A stretch of DNA of 64,000 bases from Pomphorhynchus laevis (GCA_012934845.2 WNNJ02000360.1:124001-188000), one strand, 5' to 3'; positions 19,599-31,206 are shown, counted from the stretch's first letter. Numbers and translations are program-made. The notes: generated from the sequence alone by a model not told the origin.

Positions 19599-20200
19599 AT
19601 AAATAATTATCTCCTGATTGGAGAAAAGGTTATTCATGAAGTGAACTATTTTAAGTATCTTGGGGTATTGTTGTCAAGGGATGGCAGGAACATCAGAGAG
19701 ATTTAGAAGCGGATCTGTGCAGCGAACGCCGCAATGCGTTCTTTGTACAGGATCGTCGTGGTGAAGCGGGAGTTGAGTTTACGGAAGAAGCTTTCGATTT
19801 ACCACGTAATTTTAATTCTTATCTTAAGCTATAGTCATGAGCTTTGAGTTATGTCCGAAAGAGAAATATATCGGATACATGCCACTTAAATGAGGTTGTT
19901 TTCGCGGTGCGGCCGGTCATAGCCTTAGCGATAATGATAGGAATTCGGTCGTCCGGATTGGACTCCGAATAAAGTCGGTGCTGCTCCACATCGAAGAAAG
20001 TCAATTGAGGGTGCTAAGACACATTCTGAGGATGTCTTGGGATTGCCTTCCTCGTAGGGTTTTCCAGGCCGGATTATCTGGAAAGAGACATGGAGGTAGA
20101 CATCGATACCGACCGAAGACCGCCTTGGGCTATCTAAAAGAGAACTCTGGTCTGTCCCCAAGGATCTCGATGCCTGGAGTAGTTTAGTTCTAGCATTGCA
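19599..20200 (+). mobile_element. RTE-like LINE 3' end
   Basis: Plus strand: VNYFKYLGVLLSRDGRN, then REI..RICAANAAMRSLYRIV, VVKRELSLRKKLSIYHV, ILSYSHELWVMSE and, in another frame, SQLRVLRHILRMSWDCLPRR with VFQAGLSGKRHGGRHRYRPK. This run of words is the C-terminal end of RTE/BovB-class LINEs. The RT catalytic region is absent (5' truncation), and several stops and frame changes are present. Confidence 0.75.
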
Positions 20201-20549
20201 TCCACGACTCGACACTCAGACCAGTGGTTGACAGAAAAAATCTGGTGTAATATTATTTGTCTTTTCGTGTCAAGAAATTGTTGATAAATAATTATATAAG
20301 GTTTTATACAATTTATATAAAGTATATATATTTTATACAATTTATATACAATTTCTTAAATAATTTTATTTAAGAAAAGTTATAAGTGTTTAAGCTAATT
20401 ACAATTGTGAATTTGATATTTCAATAATATTAAAATATTTCAACAACATACAAATAAACAATTTGACATCGACAACGATCTTATCAATGGATACCGGCGG
20501 AACTGAATAAAGTGGCGATACAGGTTTTAAAACTAATAACACGAGTTCA
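20200..20549. other. AT-rich intergenic DNA
   Basis: No gene seen. Contains a small hairpin, TTTCTTAAAT / ATTTAAGAAA (about 20352-20377), and ATATAA-rich stretches like those in PLE-N tails. Confidence 0.5.
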
Positions 20550-21962
20550 ATGCTCCATATGTTGCAGGGACTTCATGACGACTGCGAACGGACTGGTACG
20601 ACGGCACGGCCGTGGATCAATTTGCCCTTGATCCGACAAGCCACCTTTGATTCCCCAACAAATCAATGCAGCTGCCGTATCGATAGCAATACTGTCGTCC
20701 TCAATTCATGCAACATAAGTTCGACAATGTTGTCCGAACTTCTGCGCACGAACTTTTGCTTGGTTCGGCGAATACCACGTGCAGCGAGGCCTACTGTTGC
20801 CAACCAACTTGGGGAACGAATTAATGCAGTAAATGCTCTCCTGCTAGACGACAGCCCTCGGAGGAAACTTATCGGATTTGCTAAGTCAGCCTTGCGTATA
20901 CCACGATTGGCCGGCGATAGTGGTTTGGCATCACTAGGCTCAGCGCTGAAAACAGCGTGTACGTCGTACAATGTAACTCCTATCATCACAACCAGAACTC
21001 AAAGGAATAAACCTGTAGATCTCCTGGACGATCAGCTTCAAAATAAGGTGTCTGAAAAGTTGGAGGACGGCGATGTTCGTGACCCGCCTTTTTCGGGACC
21101 CTCGATCTGGTTGGCTCTTCGATCATTTCCACCTTCTTCCTCAGGGGGTGCGGACGGCTTAAGCCCATCTTATCTCCGCGACCTAGTCGATAATTCGAGT
21201 GGCGCAGCAGGGCACAGACTATTGAACTCATTATGTGAGCTTATCCGCATCGTCCTTGCTAGCAACGTTACAATTTCGATTAAATTTATTTTATGCGGGG
21301 TCAAGCTTTTAGCATTTAAGAAGAATGATGGAGGAGTCAGACCAATTGCCGTTGGGTGCACATTCCATCGATTAGCGGCCAATTTGGCCTGCATATATGC
21401 AACTAAGAAGGTGGTTGACCAACTACTCCCAACACAACTGGGCGTTGGCGTTCCTAGGGGTCTCGAGGCCGCAGTTCACTCAGCGAGATGTTTTGCAGAA
21501 CACGGTCTAATAGGCACATCATCCATGGTTAAATTAGACTTTGAGAATGCCTTTAACTCCATCAGTCGCGATGCCATCCTTCAATGCGTGAAGAGGGATA
21601 TTCCGGAAATTATAGAATTTGTGAAAATGTGCTACAACGGTTCAAGCACTCTGCTTTTCGGCGACAGTGTTATTGAATAATCAGAGGGAGTTCAGCAGGG
21701 CGATCCCCTCGGACCTCTTCTGTTCTTGCTAACTATCAACAGGCTAGCCCACAACCTTTGCTCACCACTTATAATGTGGTATCTAGATGACTGCTGTATA
21801 GGAGGCGAACTGTCCACTCTTGCCAACGATACCATTAACATTCAGCAGCAGGGATCTTCTATCGGCTTACACTTACGCGCAGACAAGTGCCAAATCATCA
21901 CCGCCGACAGCACTGATATCCAACCTCTGATCGAATTAAAAGCCAGACACCAATGTATGTGA
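20550..21962 (+). pseudogene. RLE-B B2 reverse transcriptase
   Basis: FPPSSSGGADGLSPSYLRDL and GGVRPIAVGCTFHRL (fingers), TQLGVGVPRGLEAAVHSARC, then MVKLDFENAFNSISRD (motif A), EGVQQGDPLGPLLF (motif B) and MWYLDDCCIGG (motif C). Open for 376 codons to a TAA at 21678-21680, then on in the same frame to 21962. The VGVPRG..AAVHSAR block is characteristic of this RLE-type clade. Confidence 0.8.
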
Positions 21963-22490
21963 TGTATCGTCTGCCGACTTACTCGGCGCGCCCCTTTGCG
22001 GCGGAAGTCACCTCGATTCATTCTTGGAATCAGCCATCACACAACTTCAGAAGGTAGGCCAGAAGCTTCGCAAACTAGTGAAGCACGACGCGTTTTTCAT
22101 ATTGCGTCATTGTCTGACGCTACCGAATATCAACTTTTTTCTACGCTGCGCACCGTGTTTTTCTAGCAGATTTGCGAAAGCTTTTGACGGGAAGTCTGCT
22201 GTTCCCTGGCCGAGATTCTAAATCTTCAGCTCTCTGACACGGCCTAGCGTTAAGCCTCATTGCCAGTTAGGTTCGGCGGACTTAATGTTCTGAGTGCGGA
22301 AGAATTATCAATACCGGCCTTCTACTCGTCCGTCTCGAGCATGTGTAGCTTAACTTCGAATATTCTGCCAGATTATATCGTGAGATGCTCAGGTATCAAC
22401 AACTTAAGTTATCGGACGGCATTGGATTGTTGGACCTCTATGTTTGACCTGCCTGTTCCAACAGATACAACCGTACAAAAACGTTGAACA

Positions 22491-23285
22491 ATGTCCCTGT
22501 TTGAGACCCAGCTAGGCGGCTTGATTGCGTTTTGTGACTACCCTATAGATCGAGCCCGCTTACTTTCGGCAGCAACCAAGTGGTCTGGCGCATTTCTGGA
22601 TGCTCTGCCTATCTCCTCGGTAGGTATAAGAATGGACGATCACTCATTGTGTCTGGCAACATCCCTACGCCTCGGATTTAAATTTTCACTCCCGTTCAAT
22701 TGCAAGTGCGGGGTTACAACCGATGTATCAGGCACACACGGTTTCGATTGCTCGAAGACAGTGTCTCGACACAACCGCCACTGTGCAGTCAATGCTCTTA
22801 TTCGTAGTGCTCTAAGGGCGGCCGGTATCCCGTCCCGCCTAGAACCAGTTGGACTGTGCAGAGATGACGGGAAAATGTCCCGTCCCCCTGGGAAAGGGGA
22901 CGCCTACTTATATGAGACTTTACCTGTTCCAACACACTTGCAGCTAGTAATTTGTTCAATGCGGTCTGTGCGCCGGGCGAGATTGCGAGAGTGGCCGAGA
23001 ATCGGTAGCTGGACAAATACAGGGGCATCGATGCTTTCCAATACACTTTTGTCCCATTAGCGATCGATACAATAGGGTCGATTACGTCCAGCTTCCTGGA
23101 ATCTCGATGAAAAAGCTAATTGCCGCTACAGGCGATCGGAGTGCAGCGAGATTTCTCTCACAGAGATTGAGCTGTGCGGTGCAACGAGGCAACGCTGCAT
23201 GTCTTTTGGAGATTGCCCAGGGGACTGCAGAAGATTATCAATATGATCTTCGTCATGATTTCCCATTTATAAGCTCATTGTAATA
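22491..23285 (+). pseudogene. RLE-B B2 CCHC finger and nuclease remnant
   Basis: FNCKCGVTTDVSGTHGFDC has the C-x-C...H...C spacing of the RLE finger, followed by RHNRHCAVNALIRSALRAAG and IPSRLEPVGLCRDDGK, after which the PD catalytic box is expected. The frame degrades from there; the terminal tail is recognisable in another frame near 23090-23240 (FLSQRLSCAVQRGNAACLLE). Confidence 0.7.
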
Positions 23286-23289
23286 ATTG

Positions 23290-23480
23290 TATATTTTTAT
23301 GTTAAATTTATTATTTATATAAAGTTAAAATTTAAAATTGAAATTTAAAATAATAGTCAATTGTTATAAATTGACTAACAAATAATAGACAATATATAAT
23401 AATCAGTATAAGAGATCATGAGGAGTAACTGTTATTTTATCATGTTTCGGCCGCTATTACTCGAAGCAACATTATATTAA
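23290..23480 (-). repeat. PLE-N 3' module, degraded
   Basis: AATTGACTAACAAATAATAG, GATCATGAGGAGTAACTG and TTATCATGTTTCGGCCG follow the module in the same orientation as at 36541-36660, with many changes. The RLE-B tail ends against it. Confidence 0.55.
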
Positions 23481-23504
23481 AAACAAATTATAGTAAAAAC
23501 ATGC

Positions 23505-23835
23505 ATAGCAAGTGATAGCATGAAAAACAGTGATCCGGCTAACGGATCACACACCTAATGTAAGTTTCTTATATATCGATAGTATACGATCCCCTTGAAA
23601 AATAGCATACAGAAATGTATATCAACACCACTGGAGCAGCTAACCCAGTGGATGTAACTTTGGAAGCGCGATACATACGTTTTAAGTTCGAATCCGATCA
23701 GCACAAGTGTACAGAGTAAACAGATAATAAGGGTTAAAACGTAAAATGAAGGTCTGGATCAGCAGCTGATAAGACCCCCGGGGTGATTGGTATATTCTGC
23801 TGTATCAAAAAGAACAACAAGAATATGCTTTGTAT
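23505..23835 (+). mobile_element. tRNA-related SINE, copy S1
   Basis: Middle part is tRNA-like: an A-box-like segment CTAACCCAGTGGATG (about 23640-23660) and a B-box-like GTTCGAATCC (about 23688-23697). Upstream is a perfect GTGATCCG-GCTAA-CGGATCAC hairpin; downstream, CAGCAGCTGATAAGAC and TTCTGCTGTATC. The order and sequence recur in reverse at 46716-47050. Pol III promoter boxes of this kind drive SINE transcription. The exact head and tail are uncertain. Confidence 0.65.
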
Positions 23836-23969
23836 TTGAATAAGATTTACTAAATAATCAAGTTTAATCTGATGAAATATGTCATTACCGTGTAATTGGC
23901 CTAGCTGCTCTGTTGGGTCAAAGAATAATGTTCCAAACATGATATAATAGCAGTTCATATTGATGACCA

Positions 23970-25400
23970 TGCTGATATGTCGTTGAAATCACCAAGTAAC
24001 ATGTCATAGCCACTACTCAAAATACGATCCATGAGGTCACGGTTCCCGTGAATTTATCCTGGGCGAATATAGATGTTGGCTATACTGATACCTTTACCAT
24101 TCTTACAAAGTGATATAGTTAAGCAAGACAGGGCTGGACAAGAGTAGTTTAACAGGATGGAAGATCGTAAGGAGCATTTAACTAGGGTTAAAAGACCTTG
24201 AGATGAAGAGGAGTGAGGAGGGGTTATGCACGGAGTAGTGGATATATATGTGCTTAGAAATAAATCGAGTATTGTCCTGCGGAGACGGATAGACAGCGTC
24301 TCTTGAAAGACTATAACATCTGCATCTCTACCAGATAGAAGGCTAAGTACAGAAGCATCTCCCAAATTCCACTGGAGAATATTCGGTGAAAAAGGCTCTC
24401 GATTACTTTGCATTGTGTTAAGTTAGCTGGAGTGGAATAACTCCCCTAGTCAAGACCGCGGGTAAGAAGGTTGCCCTTCTCACACCCAGCCAGACTAGAT
24501 TGAGGCACTTGTCCAGGGCATTATCTTTATTTCCTGTTGGGGTGACCGAAATTTTCAAAAACTTGTCCTTCTTGGCCAATTTTAGGGAAGTGAGACTTTG
24601 TATAGAGGTATTCATCTTCTTAGAGTAGAGAGCTTTATTCGCAGAAGTCTTAGTAGTAGTCGCGGGAATACTTAACTCATCAATTTTAGAAATTAGATGT
24701 TGAATTAGGGATTGCATTCCGATCTTGTTTGCCTGATGCCTGGTATCTATTAATTGGATAATTTTCTCCATTAGTCATCATATTCTCAATTGTACTAATG
24801 TTAGCCGATCAAGTTTTGGCAAGGTTGGATGGAATATATGTTGATCGGCAATACTGTTTCTCGTAGTTTAAAAAGACACTACATTTACGTACCATAATGG
24901 GTGTTATCCACTACAGTTAAAATGACACGGAGTTTTGTCGCATTTCCCAGGATGCTCGTCAGAAGAATTACAAACGCCGCAAGTTTTGGGAAGATTGTAT
25001 TTAGAGGCTCAGTGACCCTACTGGTGGCAGCTGATACAATAGGGTTATGAAAGTGAGTCAATATCTGTAACTGTGAACGATAGGTTTTGCCCCCAGAAAG
25101 GGGTTCCGTGCGGAATTCGCTAGGTATTCGGCCTGGCCCAAAGAAGTAGAGCAAAAGGCCACGAGAATAGGAAGGCCATTCCTTTCCTAGATTAAATGTA
25201 GATTCGACACCTTGTATTGTTTTTCAAGCGCCTTTATATCGTTTTCCGTTAGAAAGCCGGAACATTGTTTATCTTTAGTAATGCCTGGATCGGTTTGAAT
25301 GATATCGAACCAAAATTGGAAAAATTCCTCTTGAAATATTCAATGTAAGCAATAGCAATGCCAGATGTACAAAAGGATATTCAAACTTCAGCCTAAAAAT
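23970..25400 (-). mobile_element. APE-type LINE copy J3, 5' half only
   Basis: The minus strand shows an ORF1 remnant (about 25390-24900), then ALDKCLNLVWLGVRRATFLP (24418-24771), then the APE start. Homologous to J1/J2 in order. It stops abruptly near 23970, before RT. Loss of the 3' half is the reverse of usual LINE 5' truncation and implies a later deletion or recombination. Confidence 0.7.
24054..24413 (-). pseudogene. LINE J3 APE endonuclease N-terminal part
   Basis: Open frame of 119 codons: FSPNILQWNLGDASVLSLLS, DADVIVFQETLSIRLRR, then GLLTLVKCSLRSSILLNYSC and ISIANIYIRPG. NILQWN and QET are the first APE motifs (Asn and catalytic Glu). The GDFN box follows in another frame at about 24000. 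Confidence 0.7.
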
Positions 25401-26544
25401 ATTTAATAGAATTAAATATTATTCTTTGTTTGTGAAATTCTGTGAATCCTCTTAGGAACTTATCGAATTAGTTCTTCCTTCCTAATGGTACGAGGGGTCT
25501 CAGGGTCACAAGATTGACCAGATTTGGTACAGGAGGTAGTATACTATCAGTGCTAGGTATCAAATTTAAAGAAAAACTTCACTTACCACCTTTTCGGCTG
25601 CTGAAAAATACGATTTTATTGAACACTTTGATCGCTCTGGTATTACTTTACTGCACTTTTTTTATGTTATCTATTAGTCAGTTCATAACATTTGATATTT
25701 TTTAATTTTAACTATAAATTATATTGTTTTATAAATATAAATTGTGTAAAATCTTTATATTTATTTTTTATTTTTAATTATTTACCTTTATTTCTAATTT
25801 AAAAATAGTACAAAAGTACGTCGACTAAGTTATCTGATCTGATTCCTGGGCTAAAACATTATGCAATTGTTACTTTTATGTAATTGTTGTAATTTGACAT
25901 CATATGACACAATTTGATATTCTCTATAAATGATTTAATTGAAAATTAAATCATCGAGTTGACATTTTGAAAATTACGCTGTTGTTTACGATTGCAATAT
26001 ATTCACTTACATAGTTGATTTCACAGATACTAAATAGAGTGACGTAAATGTCTTATCAAGACTGCTATATATTGCATGGTTATGTTTTTGGTAATTGATT
26101 TTCGTACAGGCAATTACAGGTTAGAATTTCCAAAACCTTTTCAATACGATTTTATTTAAGAAATCACAGTTAACAGTCACCAGCTATATTTTAGAAATCC
26201 AATTGATATGGTACCTTAAGTATTAACACTCCTAGTGATGATATTAGAAAATGATATTATTTATAATTATTGTGTTAACTATAGAAACCTTTATTGATAT
26301 TTGAATAGAAATATTATATAATGTAGAATATAATGGTAAATATAGAATAATGTAGAATTTTGAAAATCTGTATTCGAGTAGTCATGTTATTAGAATTAGT
26401 TATAAGTTAAAAAAGAATTATTGGATCCAGCTCCAATAATTCTTTAATAACAATGGATCATGATCAACTATTTAATATATAATATATATAACAAATATTT
26501 AATATATAACAAATAATATATATTGTATTAGAATAACATAATTG
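25400..26544. other. AT-rich intergenic DNA
   Basis: No coding homology seen. Holds a GTACGTCGACTAAGTTATCT segment (about 25815) like PLE-N end sequence and a TA-rich ATATATAAC-type low-complexity stretch (26470-26525). Otherwise unassigned. Confidence 0.5.
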
Positions 26545-26800
26545 ATAATCAAATTTCATTAGAGAAAATACATCATTAGTTTGTATTCGGGTTAACTGCT
26601 ATGTTGGTCGCGGAATATGGGCCGAAATCTGAAAGCATAGCAGTTCATCATGATAACCTCTAATTCTTATTTTGATACAATGTATGTAATTTATTAATCA
26701 ATTGACTTTTATTTTTAATTTCAGTATTAAATTTTAACTTTATATAAATATAAATTGCTTAAAATCTTATATAATCATTTATTATTAAAAATGACCTTAG
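26545..26800 (+). repeat. PLE-N 3' module copy
   Basis: GAAAATACATCATTAGTTTG, TGGGCCGAAATCTGAAAGCA and TAGCAGTTCATCATGATAAC in the sense orientation of PLE-N, followed by the A/T-rich distal part. No coding sequence attached. Confidence 0.65.
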
Positions 26801-26904
26801 TATAGTTGACCATATTATAAAATAAATCTTTTTAAGCATTATTTAGTGTGCCTAACACCACTCTTGAATATAATTTACAAATTACAAACATAAAAACTTG
26901 TTTT

Positions 26905-26952
26905 GTGATCCAAATTTTCGACTAACAATATTAGTCATCGTCAGGGAAACTG
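26905..26952 (-). ncRNA. Hammerhead-like motif in PLE-D1 3' UTR
   Basis: On the minus strand CTGACGA (26944-26938) fits CUGANGA, followed by a GACTAA-TATTG-TTAGTC stem II (26936-26920) and GAAA (26919-26916). Core and stem II are intact by eye; stem III and I are not clear. Confidence 0.55.
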
Positions 26953-27402
26953 AAATTAAAATTATAGCTTTAAAATTATCAAATGATACAAAAATAATAA
27001 AAAAAGAATTTCCCGAATTAGGAAATTTCATTAAGACCCATGAAGTCTTAAGAAGCTTCCCATCTTTGAGTATTTGATATTTATGACAAAGTGTAGTATG
27101 CGAATTATCAGAGCTTCAGCCGTTCGTAGTTGTTGTGATTAATCAGATTTGAATATGATTTCGAAGTTGTTCTTCATATCGTCGGTATATCTATTTTCAC
27201 TATGTTCCTCTAACATATGATTGGTATATATGTTGTCTAATTCTCTGGATTAATTTACGTCGTATACCTAATGCAAGAGGCGTTACAACCTTCTTTTTTA
27301 CACGTATATTTGTATACGACATTGCATGTGCCCTCTTTATTTGTTCTTTGTCTTAAGGAGAAAGTGATCCTAGTTTTCAAACATTGAAGTAGCCTCGAAT
27401 TT

Positions 27403-28088
27403 CTAATGATTTGGAATGTATATTCTAATGATTTGGAATGTATAATCTAATGATTTGAAATGTATAATATCCTTTATACATTTGACATGCTGCCTTGGAG
27501 TTACGTTAAGTTCTTTTATTTTTCTTTTAAAATTAGTTGGGGTGTCACCTTCATGGAAGACTATTAATTTGTTATCATCATTATTGTCTTTTGGTGTATG
27601 TATTTGATTATCCGTTTTTATCGCTTTAATCGTGATGCGGTCAATTAATTTTGATGAGTAGCCGGTATTTACCAATGATTGCTTTATTAATTTAATTTCA
27701 TTTTTTAACACCTCCTTATCGCTGCTTAATTTTAATACTATATTGACTAAATTGCTAACGACATCATTTTCATATTTGTAAGGTGTGAATGATGTGAAAT
27801 TTGAATAGATGCCTTTATCATTAGACTTATGGTATACCGCTGTTTTTATTGGTTGATTTGTTTGTAGGGATATTAAGACATCTATGAGAGAAAATCATTT
27901 TTTTTCGAATATTTCATTGGTAAACTTTAAAGTCGATTTTTCTTTCATCATTTTCTAAAATGTATTGACATCTTTATCATGCTTAAATACGTCCAAGATA
28001 TCGTCGACATATTGTTTATAGTAAACAGGCTAATATGCTATTTCATTGTTATTCATCATTTTGAATTCCAGTTAACTCATATAGAAGT
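27403..28088 (-). pseudogene. PLE-D1 RT palm/thumb
   Basis: After YVDD come FSLIDVLISLQTNQPIKT, YHKSNDKGIYSNFTSFTPYK and the thumb SLVNTGYSSKLIDRITIKAI. The same run is found on the plus strand at 30215-30655 (PLE-D2). Frame interrupted more than once. Confidence 0.75.
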
Positions 28089-28109
28089 AGAACCGCTTTT
28101 TACGAACAA

Positions 28110-28734
28110 ATGACCATAAAGAAAAAACTAGCACAAAGAGGATACCCAAAATGGGCAATCATTATGGCTGAAAAGCAGTCAAAAAAACTCCTACGTCGTC
28201 GCATGAACTTATCTAACCCTGATGAGGTTAGAACAAACACAGTCCCAAGTCTGACCTCGTACATTGTCACTACCTTTATCAAAAACTCGTGCAGCAGATC
28301 ACTACAAAACGATCTAAAGCGCTCAGGATTGACGAATATTCGAATTTACCACAAAAGATGTTGCACTTTATCTGGGATGTTCAAAAAGAAACCAAAATTG
28401 TCCCCTGTAAGTGGCGTATACCGCATTCCTTGCCAAGATTGTGACGCGGGTTATGTAGGACAAACCCTACAAACATTCTCCAATCGCATTTATCAGCATC
28501 AATATGCGCTAAAACGGGTGACTCCTCGTCTGCCATTGTCAACCACGTCCTATCGACCGATCATGGGATTGACTTTGGAAAAGCTAAGATTGTCTGTGTT
28601 GAAAACAACTTGCAACGTCGTCTTATAAAAGAATCAATCTTTATAAATTCCGAAGCGAACCCGGTGGCCGGAAATAAGTCTAACTGGTCACTACGATTAC
28701 CAGTATCGCATGAAATTGTGGACGGTATTATGTA
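28110..28734 (+). pseudogene. PLE-E GIY-YIG endonuclease region
   Basis: SGVYRIPCQDCDAGYVGQTL is the GIY-YIG core with its paired cysteines; FSNRIYQHQYALKR supplies the conserved Arg/His helix, and IVCVENNLQRRLIKESIFIN follows. Upstream YHKRCCTLSGMFKKKPKLSP is the usual linker in PLE endonucleases. It closely resembles the corresponding domain of PLE-1. Confidence 0.8.
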
Positions 28735-28804
28735 AACGAATGGACTTCTTCCGTGGTATTCCTAGTATAAAACTTGTATCTCTGTACTGTCATTTTAATT
28801 CTGT

Positions 28805-28860
28805 TTGATTTTTTATCTGTTGACAAGGACCGTTTGGTCGAAAGCTCCAATAAAAACGAT
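28805..28860 (+). ncRNA. Degenerate hammerhead-like motif, PLE-E 3' UTR
   Basis: CTGTTGA (28817-28823) differs from CUGANGA by one base. Stem II GACC-GTTT-GGTC (28828-28839) is perfect and GAAA follows (28840-28843). The position relative to the stop matches that in PLE-1. Confidence 0.45.
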
Positions 28861-28932
28861 TCAAACTGTATTTCGCAAGTCTATAATAAGTGATCGATAC
28901 AACAATCATACAGAAGTCTATATGAGTTAACT

Positions 28933-30157
28933 ATATAGACTATAGTTAACTATATAAAAACTAGATTTTTTTACGTGACAAATGCGTGACGGCGCACGCT
29001 TGCGTGACACAACAAAAGCAACAACAAAGAAAATAAAAATCTAAGTCATGTGTCGATAAGGTGGGAACGAAGGAGGTATTTGAATGTGATAAGGGAAGGA
29101 GCGCGGCGGACGTCGAGAAGAAGCTGATTCCAGGCGAGTATGGCTGCGACTAGTAAGATTCAAAGATCGTAGTTGTTGGAGTAATTGAGACGGGGAATAA
29201 AAGAGAATTAAGGGAACGCAGCGATAGAGAGTTGGGGCGAATGTCGTCTAAGAATGGGAGATTGTTGAACGATGGAGACCCGACTGCAATGAGACGAAAA
29301 AAGACGAGAAGAAGGCGAAGTTGGATGGGAATGTGGGTAATGGGCCGGGCGAGTTGGAAAATATGTGTGGATGCGTGGAGTTGCATTTAATACGTAGCAG
29401 GTTGAGATGAGACCGCCGAAGAGCAAAATAGGAATCACATAGAGACAGAGAGAGCGGATCAGAAAGCGGTGATATACTCGAAAAGCATTACGGAGTCAAC
29501 GCTTTGAGAGTAAGCATTGAATGTCAAACCATGGGACATTGTGCAAACGACGGTACGATGATGCTTGAAAAACAAGAGAACATCGAGAGTGGATGTGAGT
29601 TTAGAGTCGAAAAGAAAGGCGAGATCATAAGGAGATGTTTTTATTATGGGAGAGGATAGAGACGATTTAAGTAAGGCAGAGCGGAGAAGAGGGAGATTAA
29701 GATTTCTCCAAGAGCGACATAGGATGGTAGGTGTGTGAGGCGGGGTGTGGTTGGAAGTGAGAACAAGGGTGATGAGAAAGTGATCCGATAGATTAGGATC
29801 GGAAATGAATGGTGAGGTGTAGGTAGGAAAACGATCTGGGACAGCGATGATGTCGAGTGCCCCGCCAAGGATATGTGTGGGGCAATGGATATGAGTTTGT
29901 AGTAATAGTTGGATATAATGTTGATGACCTGGATTGAATCGTTGAAGGAGGGGCTGTCGAGGCGGATATTGAAGTCGCCAAAAACGAGTGAAGGACTAAG
30001 AACAGTGGGACAGGAGTTCAACGAGTTCGGTATCTTACATGCCATATAAGAAGTTAAAAACATGTACACAACATCGACCTCCTTTTATTTTCAAAATAAA
30101 ACTTACCTCTAAATAGATGGTGCATCAATGGAATCATAGGCCGACTTTTGCAGACTT
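28933..30157 (-). mobile_element. CR1/L2-like LINE, internally deleted, with candidate target-site duplication
   Basis: The minus strand has an APE piece, SLVFGDFNIRLDSPSFNDSI (about 30000-29930) with SDP..SDHFL-type text after it. It then jumps to an RT C terminus (about 29450-29050: GSPSF.NLPFLDD.RPNSLSL). The body between is missing. CTATATGAGTTAACT (15 bp) occurs at 28918-28932 and 30158-30172 and is a candidate target-site duplication. A fuller relative lies at 43935-45650. Confidence 0.7.
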
Positions 30158-30740
30158 CTATATGAGTTAACTGGAATTCAAAATGATGAATAACAATGAA
30201 ATAGCATATTAGCCTGTTTACTATAAACAATGTGTCGATGATATCTTAGACGTATTTAAGCATGATGGAGATGCCAGCCAATACATTTAAGAAAATGATG
30301 GAAGAAAAATCGACTTTAAAGTTTACCAATGAAATATTTGATAAGAAAATGTTCCATTTCATAGATGTCTTAATATCCCTACAAACAAATCAACCAATAA
30401 AAAAGCGGTATACCATAAGTCTAACGATAAAGGCATCTATTCAAATTTCACATCATTCACACCTTACAAATATGAATATGCTGTCGTTAGCAATTTAGTC
30501 AACATAGCATTAAAATTAAACAGCGATAACGAGTTGTTAAAAGATGAAATTAAATCGATAAAGCAATCATTGGTAAATACCGGCTACTCATCGAAAGTAA
30601 TTGACCGCATCACGATTAAAGCAATAAAAACAGATAAGCAAATACATACACCAAAGACAATTATTATGACCGGTATAATTCCACTTTTAATGATATTTTT
30701 ATTAATATCCGCTATAAATATTACAACATAAAACTGTTGC
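30150..30740 (+). mobile_element. Penelope-like element fragment PLE-D2 (inverted copy of D1)
   Basis: Plus strand repeats the D1 RT segment: CVDDILDVFKHDGDA (about 30222), KAVYHKSNDKGIYSNF, SIKQSLVNTGYSSKVIDRIT (to about 30655), with several breaks. It forms the right arm of a ~600 bp inverted repeat with 27400-28087. Downstream of 30660 the sequence leaves the PLE. Confidence 0.75.
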
Positions 30741-31206
30741 ATAGATTTCTTAGTAGCTTTAACAGAATAGTCTCTTTGTTTTAATACCTTCAAAATATTG
30801 AAGAGTCGAATGCTTGTTAAAGTTATCAGATAAACATTTTATCTTTTCTATAATATACACTCAATGGTCAAAACGTTAAATTTGACATTAATGTCAAATT
30901 TAGAATAATAGTTAATATTCTTAACTATTAACGAAATCAATATGATTATTGCTTACTATAATTTGCTCAAGCATAGGTAGGAACCGACACTAAATTGTTA
31001 CATCCATGTGTTTTTACTTTGACCAGTATTTTCTCTGACTTAAAATACTAGTATTTTCTTTAACGCTTTCTCTTCAATGATTTCCTACTGAACTTAGAAA
31101 CGTTAACAAAGGGTTATTTTCAAAATTTATTTAAATATAAAGTACGTAACAATATTTAATTGTAAATATTCCATGACATTCACCCCAGCAACATATTCAT
31201 ACAGAT
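30740..31206. other. AT-rich intergenic DNA
   Basis: No gene or clear repeat. A short inverted repeat AAATTTGACATT / AATGTCAAATTT lies near 30877-30902. Confidence 0.5.

Larger units (their letters stand above)
20550..23285 (+). mobile_element. RLE-B LINE copy B2
   Basis: RT with YLDD followed by a CCHC finger and a nuclease-like region, of the same clade as B1a but a different subfamily. The N-terminal finger is missing. One stop (21678-21680) splits the RT, and at least four frame changes follow. The nuclease core is degraded: the expected PD...D box is not seen where RDDGK precedes it. The tail (SSFLESRMKKLIAATGDRSA) ends near 23240. Confidence 0.8.
26880..28090 (-). mobile_element. Penelope-like element fragment PLE-D1
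   Basis: 3' half of a PLE on the minus strand: RT from motif C (YKQYVDDILDVFKHD, about 28010) through the thumb (27403-27990), a GIY-YIG domain (about 27330-27070, NVVYKYTCKKEGCNAS) and a 3' UTR with a hammerhead-like motif (26912-26950). Several breaks. Its 5' edge (28087) lies head to head with PLE-E, and an inverted copy (PLE-D2) starts at the same base at about 30155. Confidence 0.8.
28089..28930 (+). mobile_element. Penelope-like element 3' fragment PLE-E
   Basis: C-terminal part of a PLE different from D: pre-endonuclease region from 28110, GIY-YIG domain, stop near 28732 and 3' UTR with a hammerhead-like motif (28817-28843). Truncated 5' at the inverted junction with PLE-D1. About one break in the coding part. 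Confidence 0.75.

Noticed and set aside
23640-23710. Functional tRNA gene
   Set aside because: A- and B-box-like words are present but no acceptor or anticodon stem could be formed; the same sequence is embedded in a repeated SINE.
29150-29440. Minus-strand proline/serine-rich frames as separate genes
   Set aside because: They are alternate frames of the CR1/L2-like LINE C terminus.
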